Assembly (NCBI GenBank): GCA_917880885.1
Contig: OU862907.1
Coordinates: 72,907,072 to 72,971,071, forward strand
Reading direction: 5' to 3'
Length of the DNA: 64,000 nucleotides
DNA from: Limnephilus marmoratus
Taxonomy: Eukaryota; Arthropoda; Insecta; Trichoptera; Limnephilidae
Part shown: one piece after another, positions 30,896 to 42,600 of the stretch
Layout: every line of letters begins with the position of its first letter
Position numbering within the stretch: position 1 is the first letter of the stretch
Translations under genes and position numbers: made by a program
The notes under the pieces: model-generated
Seen by the model: only the letters and a program-made list of their open reading frames with translations
Told to the model about the DNA's origin: nothing
Databases searched by the model: none

Positions 30896-33084
30896 TTATG
30901 TTCCACTGTGAGTGAACATATGACTTTTTAAATCACCCTTTCGAGAAGATGAATAGTTGCAGTCGGGGCATAAAAAAGGTTTTGTCCCACTGTGAATGCA
31001 CATATGAATTTGTAAATAATCCTTTCGAGAACATGCATAGTTGCAGTCAGAACATGAAAAAGGTTTTGTTCCGCTATGAGTGAACATATGAATTTTTAAA
31101 TGATCCTTTCGAGAACACGAATAGCTGCAGTCGGGACATGAAAAAGGTTTTATCCCACTGTGACTGAACATATGTCTTTTTAAATTACCCTTTTCAGAAC
31201 ATGAATAGTTGCAGTCGGCACAAGAAAAAGGTTTTGTTCCACTGTGAGTGAACATATGACTTTTTAAATCACTCTTTCGAGAACATGAATAGTTGCAGTC
31301 GGGACATGAAAAAGGTTTTGTAACACTGTGACTAAACATATGATTTTTTAATTTATCCTTTCGAGAACACGAATAGTTACAGTCGGGACATGAAAAAGGT
31401 TTTATCCCACTATGACTGAACATATGACTTTTTAGATCAGCCTTTTGAGAACATGAATAATGGCAGTTGGGACATGAAAAAGGTTTTATCTCACTGTGAC
31501 TGAACATATGTCTTTTTAAATTACCCTTTCGAGAACATGAATAGTTGCAGTCGGCACAAGAAAAAGGTTTTGTTCCACTGTGAGTGAACATATGACTTTT
31601 TAAATCACTCTTTCGAGAACATGAATAGTTGCAGTCGGGACATGAAAAAGGTTTTGTTCCACTGTGACTGAACATATGACTTTTTAAATGTTCTTTTTGA
31701 GAACATGAATAATTGCAGTCGGCACAAGAATAAGGTTTTTTTCCACTATGAGTCAACATATGATGATTTAAATTACCTTTTTGAGAACATGAATAGTTGC
31801 AGTCGGCACAATAATAAGGTTTTTTTCCACTATGTGTCAACATATGACGTTTTAAATGTTCTTTTCGAGAACATGAATAGTTGCAGTCGGAACAAGAAAA
31901 AGGTTTTTTTCCAGAATGGGTGCGCAAGTTGTTCAATAAGTCTGAAAAAGATTAAAAACAAAGCTTTTAAAAATGTAAGTAAAATAGCTTCAGCATATCA
32001 GGAGAAAACGATTTGTTAACTTTAACAAATTTATAATCAATTTTACCTTCAACTTGCGTCAGTCGTTTAGAACGCTCTAAGCATTCTTTTTTAACATCCA
32101 TGAGATCTATGTCAATATCCATACAGGGAATCCCCCGTCTGACTTCTACAGGAGGACCTGGTTCTGCCTTGATGGTAACAGTCTCCAAACTTAAACTGCC
32201 TGGAGTAAAAAAAAAAAACACAATACAAACATTGATACACCGGACTCCTAGAGGAACAACCAAAGCTATTGAAATATAAGTAGATGTGCTATCTGCTGTT
32301 TTTACTATGTGGGTCTGCGCTTCCGGGTGTCACCGATATTGTTTACCAATTAACGAATAAACTAAAACAACCAATAATTAAAGAATAAACCAAACGAACG
32401 TTAAACTAAATGAACGAATTCTTTCGTTATTCAAAATGTATTGTTAACCAATATGAATGCATATTTTCAAAAAATCAACGAAATGAACAAGCTCTTGTAT
32501 GAAAACTACGCTAATTTTTAGCGCGTAGTCCGGCGACAGTTGCGCTGACACCATAGCATATCTCTTCTGTATTTGAATATCTTTGGGAACAACTACGTGG
32601 ATGCGTTTTAGGGAGAAAACATCATTTAATCTTGAACATTTTTAAAACAATTTATATATGTATTGTCAATACAAATATGTTTACTTGCTTCAGTTATGTA
32701 TATGTAATGGAAAATAATACTTCATGTAACTTATATCATTTCCCATATAGGACAAAGTCTAAACGTGAGAGGGATCCTTTTGTGAACATCATAATTTAAA
32801 AAAAATAATTTAATACCAAAATAACAAGTGAACGACAAAAGAGGACGGCGTGAGTAAACGAACATATGTTCAATAAATTAAAGAAAGTATTCCAAAACGG
32901 ACAAGAATTCTGAACATCTGAAATCAACATGCAACTTACTGATTGTCTCCGCAGACTGCAAACATTCCTTCTTCACATCCGAGAGGTAGATATCTATATC
33001 CGTATAGGGCATTTCACCTGCGCTTTCTTCCTGGGAGCCTGGTTCCACCTTGATGGAAACACTCTCTGGGTTGGGAAGATCCAT
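30896..33084 (-). CDS. Zinc-finger gene 1, 12 C2H2 fingers
   Basis: Three exons on the minus strand: 33084-32940, 32199-32047 and 31941-30896, 1344 nt in all, giving 447 aa. Introns are bounded by GTAAGT/TTTACTCCAG and GTAAAA/TTTTTCAG, both in phase 1. Exon 1 starts MDLPNPESVSIKVEPG and contains DIDIYLSDVKKECLQ; exon 2 repeats the theme (VTIKAEPG, DIDLMDVKKECLERS). These acidic leaders resemble those of insect multi-finger proteins, but I know no function for them. Exon 3 holds twelve 28-residue fingers (C-x2-C-x12-H-x3-H, type CPDCNYSCSRKSDLKSHM, mostly SGTKPFSC linkers). Likely a nuclear DNA-binding protein; target unknown. Fingers 4-5 and 8-9 are near-identical, showing a 336-bp internal duplication. 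The stop is probably a secondary truncation. Confidence 0.85.
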
Positions 33085-33263
33085 GGCCTTCTGTGATAGT
33101 GTTCCGATTAAATGTTATAATTATGGTAACTGGTTCCAGCTAAAAATAAATAATCCAATTTTAGAGTGATTATTTAAGAGTTTTAAGAAATTTATTTCAT
33201 TTGGAATTAAATATCTCATGTCATGGAGGTGATCTGGACCACAATGCAGAAACACAGATGATT
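33085..33263. promoter_or_regulatory. 5' flank of zinc-finger gene 1
   Basis: The 17 bases before the ATG (CACTATCACAGAAGGCC upstream of exon 1) are nearly the same as at zinc-finger gene 2 (before 43506), showing the paralogues share a 5' UTR. No TATA box is clear. Confidence 0.4.
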
Positions 33264-35921
33264 TTGATTAATTTTGGCATATACAAGTACGGTATTCATA
33301 CAACAAAAAAACAACTAAGATTTCCAAAGTATGATAAGGTGAAGAGCAGACAAACACAAGTTTTATCAGTAATATGACAAAGATATACAATTATCGCATT
33401 GAAAAGTTGAGAATGCTATAAGGAAAAATATTTTTGTCCTCAATTCCCACTCTGCTTGTTAAAACTACAAAGTATCCCATTCGCAACCTGTTTAAAACTA
33501 ATTATAAAAGTTGATTGCTAAAAAAAGAGATCTGGTACATAAAAAAATATCCAACATTGGCTATTATTGTATTTCAGGGTAAAAAGTATATTAAGCTTGA
33601 TTATGTCTCTTATTGATAAAGAGTAAATGCAAGACATAAAATATGATGTAATAATGGAATTGACTAATAGAAATATGTTAAAGTTTTCCGCTCAGGGTAG
33701 GGATTTAATAAATTTACTAATCTCTTGGTCAGCATTTGTAACAGCGGTCGTAAATTTACAATCTAAAAACTTATGTACTCTCGGAAATGAGGTGAGATTT
33801 TAACGACCAAAAGTAATATGATTTAATTTTGGGGCAGTATGCCGTGTTGCGCTACCTCTTTCTTTAGCCAACATTTCGGACAGCGCTACATTGTCCACCT
33901 GTGTTAAACTCTAGTCTGTCGCTTGTTGACCTGGCCGATGTTGGGTAGCTCAATATAATATTGCATCGCAAACGTTTTAAAATGTATCGCATTCTTATAA
34001 TAAATGGATTAATTAAAGAGCTTGGGCCTTAATCATTTAATACAACATAAACGTCTTACGTACAAGGCGAAACGAGGCGGTCAAAACTAATACATCGAAA
34101 AACAGAATTGCAAGAATGTGAACGTTTCGTGAAAAATATGTTACTGTAATTGAAATTACCGAAAATTACATAAATTAACACAAATATTAAGCAGTTTTTA
34201 CAATATTACTTCAGAAAAGCAGATAAAAACGTCACAAGTTACAAACTGACATTTCCACAGACAATCAGTGTTGCCAAACCCAAAACTTCAAAATCGGGAG
34301 AATTTTCGTCTAAATATCGGGATAAATAGGGAGAAAACGGGAGAACTTTGAAGAAATCGGGATATTTATTTATTCATTTATTGTAGATACAAAAGAAAGT
34401 ACAAATTACAATTTAGGAAGCTTTGCCTGTCCAACTAGAATTATGACTATGACTAGAATTATTTTTATGAAAATTTTCCCTCGTCAATAATCCGAATCCC
34501 TTTTATTATTCCGAAGCAGAACCTTAACAACAAACGAAAAAACCCATAAGCAGCGCCGTCAAGACGATTATTGTAGATGTTGCCAGTGGAATAACGCAAT
34601 TTTCACAAACGAACGTTAGGGTATAATATAAATAAGTTCCTTCTTCAAACTTCGCAAAATTACTTTGTGGCACCATTAATTATTAATTAAAAATAAGTTC
34701 CCGTTGAACAACGGGGACTTATTTTACGTCTGGCAACTCCGCACAAATTTTTGTGAAACTTCGACCTTGAACTGTCACCCGTCACTTAACGAGACGCCAA
34801 AATTAATTAAACACCTACTTACGCTTAAAAGTGAACCGACATTCATATAAGTAACAATCTTTTAATCAATTTGTAATAATTTTAATTTTATTTAGGAACC
34901 AATAAACCACCTTGACTTTTACAAAACACCTCTCACCTGGCGACAGATGCTTGATAACGGTACACTGTTTAGTAATCCTTTATTGAAATACCTTCTAATA
35001 TCTCAGTTTAATAATCCAAAACAAAAAAAACGTGCATGGACCATATTAAAATTGTTAATGACACTATGGAAATTATTACAGTTATGAAATACTTGGGAGT
35101 TATATGTTATATTAAATAAAAATTTAACCATTAAACATTTTCATGTTCCGACTGCAACTATTCATTTTCTCAAAAGGAAAATTTAAAAGTCCACAAGCCG
35201 TGTAACAGTGGAGAAAAACCCTTTTCATGTTCTTGAAATTCGCAATTTAAAATCCACATGCTGATTCACTGTCGAGAAAACCTTTTTTATGTTCCGACTG
35301 CAACTATTCATGTTCTCAAATGGAACATTTAAAAGTCCACAAGCCGTCTCACAGTGGAGAAAACCCTTTACATGTTTCGACTGCAACTATTCATGTCCTT
35401 GAAAGTGACAATTTAAAATCCACAAGCCCTCTCGCAGTGGAGAAAAACCTTTTGTATGTTCCGATTGCAAATTTTTATGTTCTGAAAAGGGACTTTTAAA
35501 ACCCAAAAATGAACTCATAATAGAAAAAAACCATATTTATGTTCCCACTGCAACTATTCATGTTCTCAAAAGGAATATTTAAAAGTCCACAAGTATCTCA
35601 CAGTGGAGAAAACCTTTTACATGTTCAGACTGCAACTATTCATGTTCTCGAAAGTAATATTTAAAAGTCCACAAGCCGTGTCTCAGTGAAGAAAACCTTG
35701 TACATTTTCCGACTGCAACTATTTATGTTCTCAAAAGGAACATTTAAAAGTCCGCAAGCCGTCTCACAGTGGAGAAAAACCTTTTTAAAAGGAAGTTTGA
35801 AGTTTAATCCTTGCCAAAATGTTAACCTAAAAAATTGCTTTAAATATGTTGTTAATATATATCCAAATATAAAAAAGCATACAGTATTTATCCTGTGTAT
35901 GTTCGGTAGAACCTATTAATC
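33264..35921. repeat. Segmental duplication copy 2
   Basis: Direct repeat of 1-1013, 3965-4491 and 5149-6515 in the same order and orientation. Relative to copy 1 it lacks the 2.96-kb block (join at AGTTACAA, 34237-34244), the 657-bp solo LTR (join near 34783) and about three fingers of the array. It lies between the two intact zinc-finger genes. Confidence 0.9.
35140..35795 (+). pseudogene. Decayed C2H2 zinc-finger array, copy 2
   Basis: Same dead array as at 5490-6385, 84-bp period. Readable fingers include GEKPFVCSDCKFLCSEKGLL near 35440-35505 and a TCSDCNYSCSRK-like unit near 35630. Stops and frame breaks occur in nearly every unit, at the same places as copy 1, so decay began before the duplication. 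It faces the intact genes on the opposite strand. Confidence 0.85.
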
Positions 35922-36600
35922 GAATCGAGATTCTAGTATTTGTTCATATTTAGTTTATCCATTTATTTTTCTGAGGTCTTCGAAACTTTTATCATTTATT
36001 ATTTTGGGCACTGGTGTTATTATGGAAGTTTTCCACAACTGCGGAAAAATTCCCTTTAACATAGATTAATTTATTAGTGCAACTACTTTAATTTAATTAT
36101 GCCTAGGTATAGTAATTGCAGACGTCGATGATTTTTGCATCATCGTATTAAAATTTTTCATTAAATACTCACTGTTATCTGAAAATATTATTATTCTCTC
36201 GTCTTTCCGATGATTGAGAAGAAGTCAATGGTTACGCCCATACATATACCTACACATACACATACCTACACAGCACGCATACATACTGTCACTGCTTGGA
36301 CTTGGTATTAATTATTGTTGCAAGTACTTTGTCCTACCTATTACCCAATCGCCTACCCACCAACCTTACTCAGTCTGCAATGAAACTCCCGCCGCGAAAC
36401 AACCACTGTGTTCTGCTCACGAAAAATCCGCTATTAAAATAACTGCGCCGTGTATTATAAAATAAACTAAATCCCGACTATTGCTGTTTGTGCCAATTGG
36501 ATGGATAAGCGAATGCAGCATTGCCAGCATACAAAGTTCTTATCCTTTTCCGGTGAGTCATTCCTTCTATGCAACATGTAATTTTATTATTGCAAGCAGT
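35922..36600. other. No recognisable feature
   Basis: Non-coding 3' flank of zinc-finger gene 2; sequence unique to this side of the duplication boundary. Confidence 0.3.
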
Positions 36601-36634
36601 GATTAGTAACACAAAAATGAAGGTCCTTCGCCAG

Positions 36635-39600
36635 TCATTTTACAAAACACATAAATCCACTCTCAAAGCATGAAAAAGCTTTTGTTCCACCGTGAGTCAA
36701 CATATGACGTCCTAAATTACCCTTTCGAGAACATGAATAGTTGCAGTCGGGACATGAAAAAGGTTTTGTTCCACTGTGACATAGCATATGGCGTTTTAAT
36801 AGACCCTTTCGAGAACATAAATAGTTGCAGTCGGGACATGAAAAAGGTTTTTCTCCATTGTGGGTAAACATATGACGTGTAAGAATTTCTATTTGATAAC
36901 ATGAAAAGTTACATATGGCACATGAATAGAGGTTTTCTCCAGAATGTGTGCACAAGTGCAGTTCAAACGTTGACTTACGAGAGCAAGAGTAGTTACAATG
37001 GGGACAAGAGTATCGCTTTCCCCCAAGATGCGTCTTAAGGTTTTTCAGTGAGCCTGAAAAAGATTACCGACAAAGCTTAGTAAATGTAAGAACGCAAAAA
37101 TGTGTAAATTTAAAAATTAGGAGAGTACGAAATTTTTTACCTTTAAAACTTTTAACTATGGACGTGTGGTCTCACAGGCCGCTTGCAGTTAATGAATCGC
37201 GTATAAATTTCCTCCCGCGTATCCTACGCATCTGTCCGCCCCAATGAATCCAATTTAATATAATGCCAGAGTTCTAAGCTAAAGCCTGTAGCCTATTCTG
37301 ATGTATGAGCTATATTATTGAAAAGTTTCATTAAAATCCATTCAGTAGTTTTCGCGTGAAAGAGTAACAAACCGACATCCATAGAAACTTTCGCCTTTAT
37401 AGTAGTAGATGGATTCTTTACATTTTATTGTAAAATTAGTGAAACTTACTGAAAAAGTTATTTTCCTTGGAAAATGTTACTACAAAGTGAACTCGAGTAG
37501 AAATGGCTGAAAGTGCCTTTGATTGTTAAATGGTTAGATTTTAGCTTAAAATAAATATATTTTAAGTTAAATATCTTGTTTATTTACATTTGGTAAGGTC
37601 CGTATATAAATAAAATCAATTTTATTTACAATACTTATAACTAGATAGTTTCCGGCCTTTAACCTGTCTAATAACCTATTTTGCATAGTAGGTGTGACAT
37701 TGCAAACTGTCAAAAAATTAAAATTTTGGTATTATTCACGATGTTTACTAAAAGCGTTATAAATCACGTTTGGGAAACGTAGCCTAATTCTAAAAACTGT
37801 TTTGGAAAGATTATGAAATGCACTATCACATTATGTTATAAATAAATATTTGCCCTTCTAAATAAAATGAACTAGTGGTGCAAATAAATCAATTTTTGCA
37901 AAAACTCGCGCGTTTACGTCAAAACACGCTCTAATATCTCGACGGCTATTGTTATATTTTAGTCTTTTGACGCTCTAATGCATAGGTTCCCAAAGTGGGC
38001 GATAACGCCCCCTTGGGGGGCGTTTCAGACCCTCAGGGGGCGGTAGAAGGCAAAGAGAAAATTGGGGGGCGTTTCAGACTTTTAGGGGGGCGGTAGGAGA
38101 CCCAGAAAAACCACTAGCTAGTTTACTAGCACATATCGAAGAAGTCGAAGACAAGACAAGGACAAGGCTAAAATATTACATACCGCACATGGTGATGATG
38201 AGCGAAACCTATTCGAAGAAATTAACCAAAATGAAATAATATTTCAAGGCTATTCGACAATTAGATATTACCATTCGTACTGGTAGAGTTATCATATTAA
38301 TTGATTAATTCAAAACAATATCTCTTACAAAGTCACAATAAATGCGGTACTAGATAAAAAATAATTCCTGGATACTGGCTATTGAAATTCAAAAGGATTT
38401 TAAGCGGGGAGCCTATGCAGCTATTTATCATTCCCCAAATCAAATGATACAAAATTCTTTGATTTTTTGAATAATGGTGCCGTAAGCAAATAAAAAATAG
38501 AAGAGACATGATAAAATCATCTGTGGAGATTTTAATATATGATGAAAACCAATACAAAAAGCTAAACATTAAAAGTATCATAAATTGCCTAGGTTGGAAG
38601 CAACTTGTCAAAAAATATACAATAATATGAAAAAACTCTAAAACCATGATTGATTTGGTAATTTCAAATGTCTTTTACGCCGAAGATAATGCTGCATAAG
38701 AACTCAAAATATCTGACCACTATAATAGTCCAAAGCCTCAGGGAACACGAAGTATAACGTACAGGAATAAAAAGAACTATATTAAGGATAAATTATGCAA
38801 TTATGCATTACAAAACAAAAAGCGGATCTGCCATAAACAAGGAAATTCAGACGGAAAAGCCGATGGTTGGAGAGATGGATAGGACATCTGAAAACAGTAG
38901 TAAATGAGCTAATGCCTATAACTAATCTACATATATATATAAATGAATCCCTGTTTCCCTTGGTCACGCCATAACACAACGACTTTACCTATTTCATTCA
39001 TCTTTTTTTAAAAGATTTCTTATACTTTGTAGAAGGTTCCCACGGAAAGAAAGATTAAGAAATTTGAATAATTTAAGAAAACTTAACGACTATCTTAATT
39101 TTGCACGATTGACAGTTCACGCATTTGACAGTTCGCACGTTTGATGAAATTGAATTTAGCAGGCAGCTGTTTTGTAACAAAAGAATTGTCTATGGATTTT
39201 TTAAATTTCAGATATTTTAAATAGGTACCTATGTTAGGTACCAGTTTTGATTGATTGTTCTTATTAAAATTAATAATTGTAATTTATGAAAAATTAAAAT
39301 TTGAATGAAAACATTGTAACAGCTGGCACGCGAGTTGTTTGAAAACTGAATGTACTGGGACTGAATATACGGAACGCGGAGGGGGGTTGGCGGGACTGGG
39401 GAGCGGGAGAAGGGATAGGGAAGGCGGGGAAGGTGGAAGGGGAACGCGGGAGGGGAAGGGAAACGGAGACGCACGGGAAAGGACATGCAGGGAGAAACAC
39501 AAACGGGAACACAAAACAACATTTATCATAAATGTTTTAAAATGTTCAATGAACTCCCGGTAAATGTTAAGGAAAGTAAAAGTCTTTCGTGTTTTTCGTG

Positions 39601-42600
39601 GATTATGTCTTAATGTTGTAAAGTCCAAATTTTAGTACGTAGGTAGGAAATAATATTATAGTAAGTAGTTTTAGAAAATAATATATTAAACACAGTGGCG
39701 TAGCGTGGGGGGCGGCACTTTTAAGGGGGCGGCAAATTTTCACAATTAATAATAATATTATCTTGGAAAAATTTAAACCATTTCATTGAAAATGTTCTAT
39801 GATACTTTCGTTTACGAATCCAACTCATATTTTTTTTTATTATTTATAAAAAATATTTATAATTATATTTTTTTAAGCTGCAAATTTCGCCTATCGTAGG
39901 AAAACCTCACGCATATTATGAGAGTAATTCTAATTAAAGCTGATAACTCGCAAACAGATTCACTCTTAAAATTAAAATCAGTATTGTATTCAGAATGTAT
40001 TAACGAATGAATTTCAGTTATGTATTCATCTGCTGATACATTTCGAAAGAGACAATTATTTTATTCGAAGTGTAGTTATAAAATTCTAGTTGAACTCTAT
40101 TTATGTGCTGCCAGAATCAAAGAGAAACCATTTTCTTAATCTGAGTGTAGTTTTAATTCGCCAAATACAGATTTAATTTAACCCGTCTAATCATAGGAGA
40201 CGCAAATTGTCCCACACATTTAATTTTAAAATAAAACCCTGAAATTATGCCTACAGATTTATTTTCAAAATAAATTTGTGATTGCAATAAAAACTTAAGA
40301 TACAGTTTTATTACAATTTTTTTAAGAAAAGGAATCTGTATTTAAAATTTTAAGTTTATTCTATTTTAGGTACTTTAATTCGAATATTCGCAGGCGTGTA
40401 TTTTTTGAGCCAATTCACATATTCAATATCAAAATTTTAATATTTAGAATCAATAATGTTCTAATAAGCACGTCGGAAAAGGTACTTTATCTAGATTTTA
40501 GAAAAATTTTGTTTTTTGCAAAAGGGTAAAAAAAACAATATAAGGAACATTTAAAATGAAAACGTTGACAGGCAAAAGTTTATAGATATTTTTTTCTCAT
40601 TATTCGAAGGATTAAACCAGTTTTCAGAATGTAAAATTCCATTTGAGGATTCATCTGCTGACACAATTCAAAGGAAAACATTATCTTATTCGAAGTTCAG
40701 TTATAAAATTCTAGTTGCAGACTCTATATGTGCTGCCAGAATCAAAGAAAAAACCATTTTCATGTTCTTAGTGTAATCGCCGTATACAGACTTAATTTAA
40801 ACCAATTTTGTGTTCAGAATGTAAATTTCCAGTTGTGGATTCATCAGTTGACACATTTCGAAGGAAAACATTGTCTGATTCGAAGTGAAGTTATAAAATT
40901 CTAGTGGCAGACTGTTTATTTAATGCCAGAATCAAAGAAAAACCATTTTTATGTTTGAGTGTAGTTTTAATTCACCGCATACAAACTGGTTTTGTGTTCA
41001 GAATACAACGATAAATTAAATAACGAGTTGCCGATTCATCGTGCATCGAGTAAAGCTTTACTTGTGAGTTACATAATTCTGTAAAATTCTGAGAAATTGA
41101 TTGTCACCTGTGTAACTATTATTTGGGGACCTTAACGCAGAATAAATCAATCAAGAATTTATAAACATGATTTTCGTTGAAAGAATACTTGTCAAATGTG
41201 ATTTTAAAAAAAATCCGGCTCGTGTATAAAAAGGTCATAATAAAAAAATAGGATTTTCATATACACACCCCCCCCCCTTCCCGCCGCCGCTAGAAGTACC
41301 CAAATAAGGGTGAGGCGAATTCCTCCGCCCCGGTGTTCTGAGTGCAGTTTTAATTAACCACATACAGATTAGATTTAATTAAAAACCAGTTTTGTGTTCA
41401 GAATGTAAGTGCCGGCAGAATCAACGAAAAACCATTTTCATGTTCTGAATGTAGTTTTAATTCATCGCATATGTATGTGTGATGGCGATGAGAAATTCCA
41501 TCACAGGCATACCATTGTCGATTTCTGAGAGCAGTTTTATTTAAATTTGTAGTAGAATTTATAAGCATGATTTTATTGGAAGAGTACCTACTCGGCATAT
41601 GGAATTATAAAAATCGGCATAAAAAATTGGATATCTACCCCCGGTCAGCGCTTGAAAATCTGTGGAAGAAGTACCTGTAGAAGTAAGAGGTGGGGCGGCA
41701 AAATTTTCCTCCGCCCCGGGCGGCCGAAACCCACTCTACGCCGCTGATTAGACATAAGAGTAAACATTTTATAACTAAATAGAATGAATAACTAAGTTAT
41801 AACTAAATAAAATGTACAATAAAAAATCCCATCTTGCTTCATCCATCCCATTGCGCCACACCCCCCCCCCCCCAACCTCCCCACCCTCCCCCCCCCCGTT
41901 GTTGTAAATATAATCGTGACAATTGCCGTTTCAGATTTACGAGTTGTTGGGGGGCGTTAGGAAAAAATAAATTCTCAAAGGGGGCGGTGGGCAAAAAAAG
42001 GTTTGGGATCTATGCTCTAATGTCTTTACCGGTTAAAGATCGGTCTGTGAGACTGCACTTCCATATTAGTGTAACAAAATGTAACTTCCATAGAATCCAT
42101 AGCTAAAGGTTAACAAACTTAAAATCAGTTTTACCTTTTGTCTGGGTCAATCCTTCAGAGCGCTCTAAGCATTCCTTTTTAACATCCGGGAGTTCTATGT
42201 CAATTTCCGTATAAGGAATTCCCCCTTTAACTTCTTCTTGGGATCCTGGTTCTAACTTGATAGTAGCAAGCTCGACATCAATGCTACCTAGAGAAACAAA
42301 ACACAATAAGCACTTTGAACGGCGTATTAAAAAATATAGAAATAGTACCATAAGGAAATATATAGTTTTTTGAACAAAAAACAGAATAAAGATACCATTG
42401 AAATACACTGCAGAAATAAAAAAAAAATATTGACAATACACAGAAAACACTTTGGTAAAGTTATCACAAAAAAATGTAGATTCTCTTTGTAGAGATAGGT
42501 ATGATTGGACTTCACACTGAACATACTGCAACTGTACATCAAAATAACATATTTAAAATTGCAGGATTGAGAAATAAGAAGGAAACTAGATTTCCGTTTC

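Larger units (their letters stand above)
37981..42014. mobile_element. hAT-type element with perfect TSD, inflated by nesting
   Basis: The left end is CATAGGTTCCCAAAGTGGGC, the right end TTTGGGATCTATG, and both have runs of GGGGGCGGT just inside. The perfect 8-bp duplication CTCTAATG flanks it (37973-37980 and 42015-42022). The interior contains a LINE endonuclease fragment, a Helentron-like piece and another hAT (39693-41746). No transposase is recognisable. Confidence 0.88.
37147..42109. mobile_element. piggyBac-like TIR pair framing intron 2
   Basis: The left end has TTTTAACTATGGACGTGTGG and the right end CCATAGCTAAAGG followed by TTAA (42110-42113). A related TTAA lies just before the left end (37143-37146). 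Both ends carry a GTCTCACAG motif just inside. They match the MITE at 19123-19727. The original element was probably a few hundred bp and was inflated by later insertions (37981-42014). Confidence 0.55.

Noticed and set aside
31705..32019. Plus-strand frame over the zinc-finger array
   Set aside because: Antisense shadow of gene 1 finger units; repeats with the same 84-bp period.
36670..36867. Plus-strand frame over exon 3 of zinc-finger gene 2
   Set aside because: Antisense shadow of the fingers.
39229..39628. Three overlapping minus-strand proline/serine-rich frames
   Set aside because: Result of the purine-rich GGGA stretch on the plus strand; no start context or domain.
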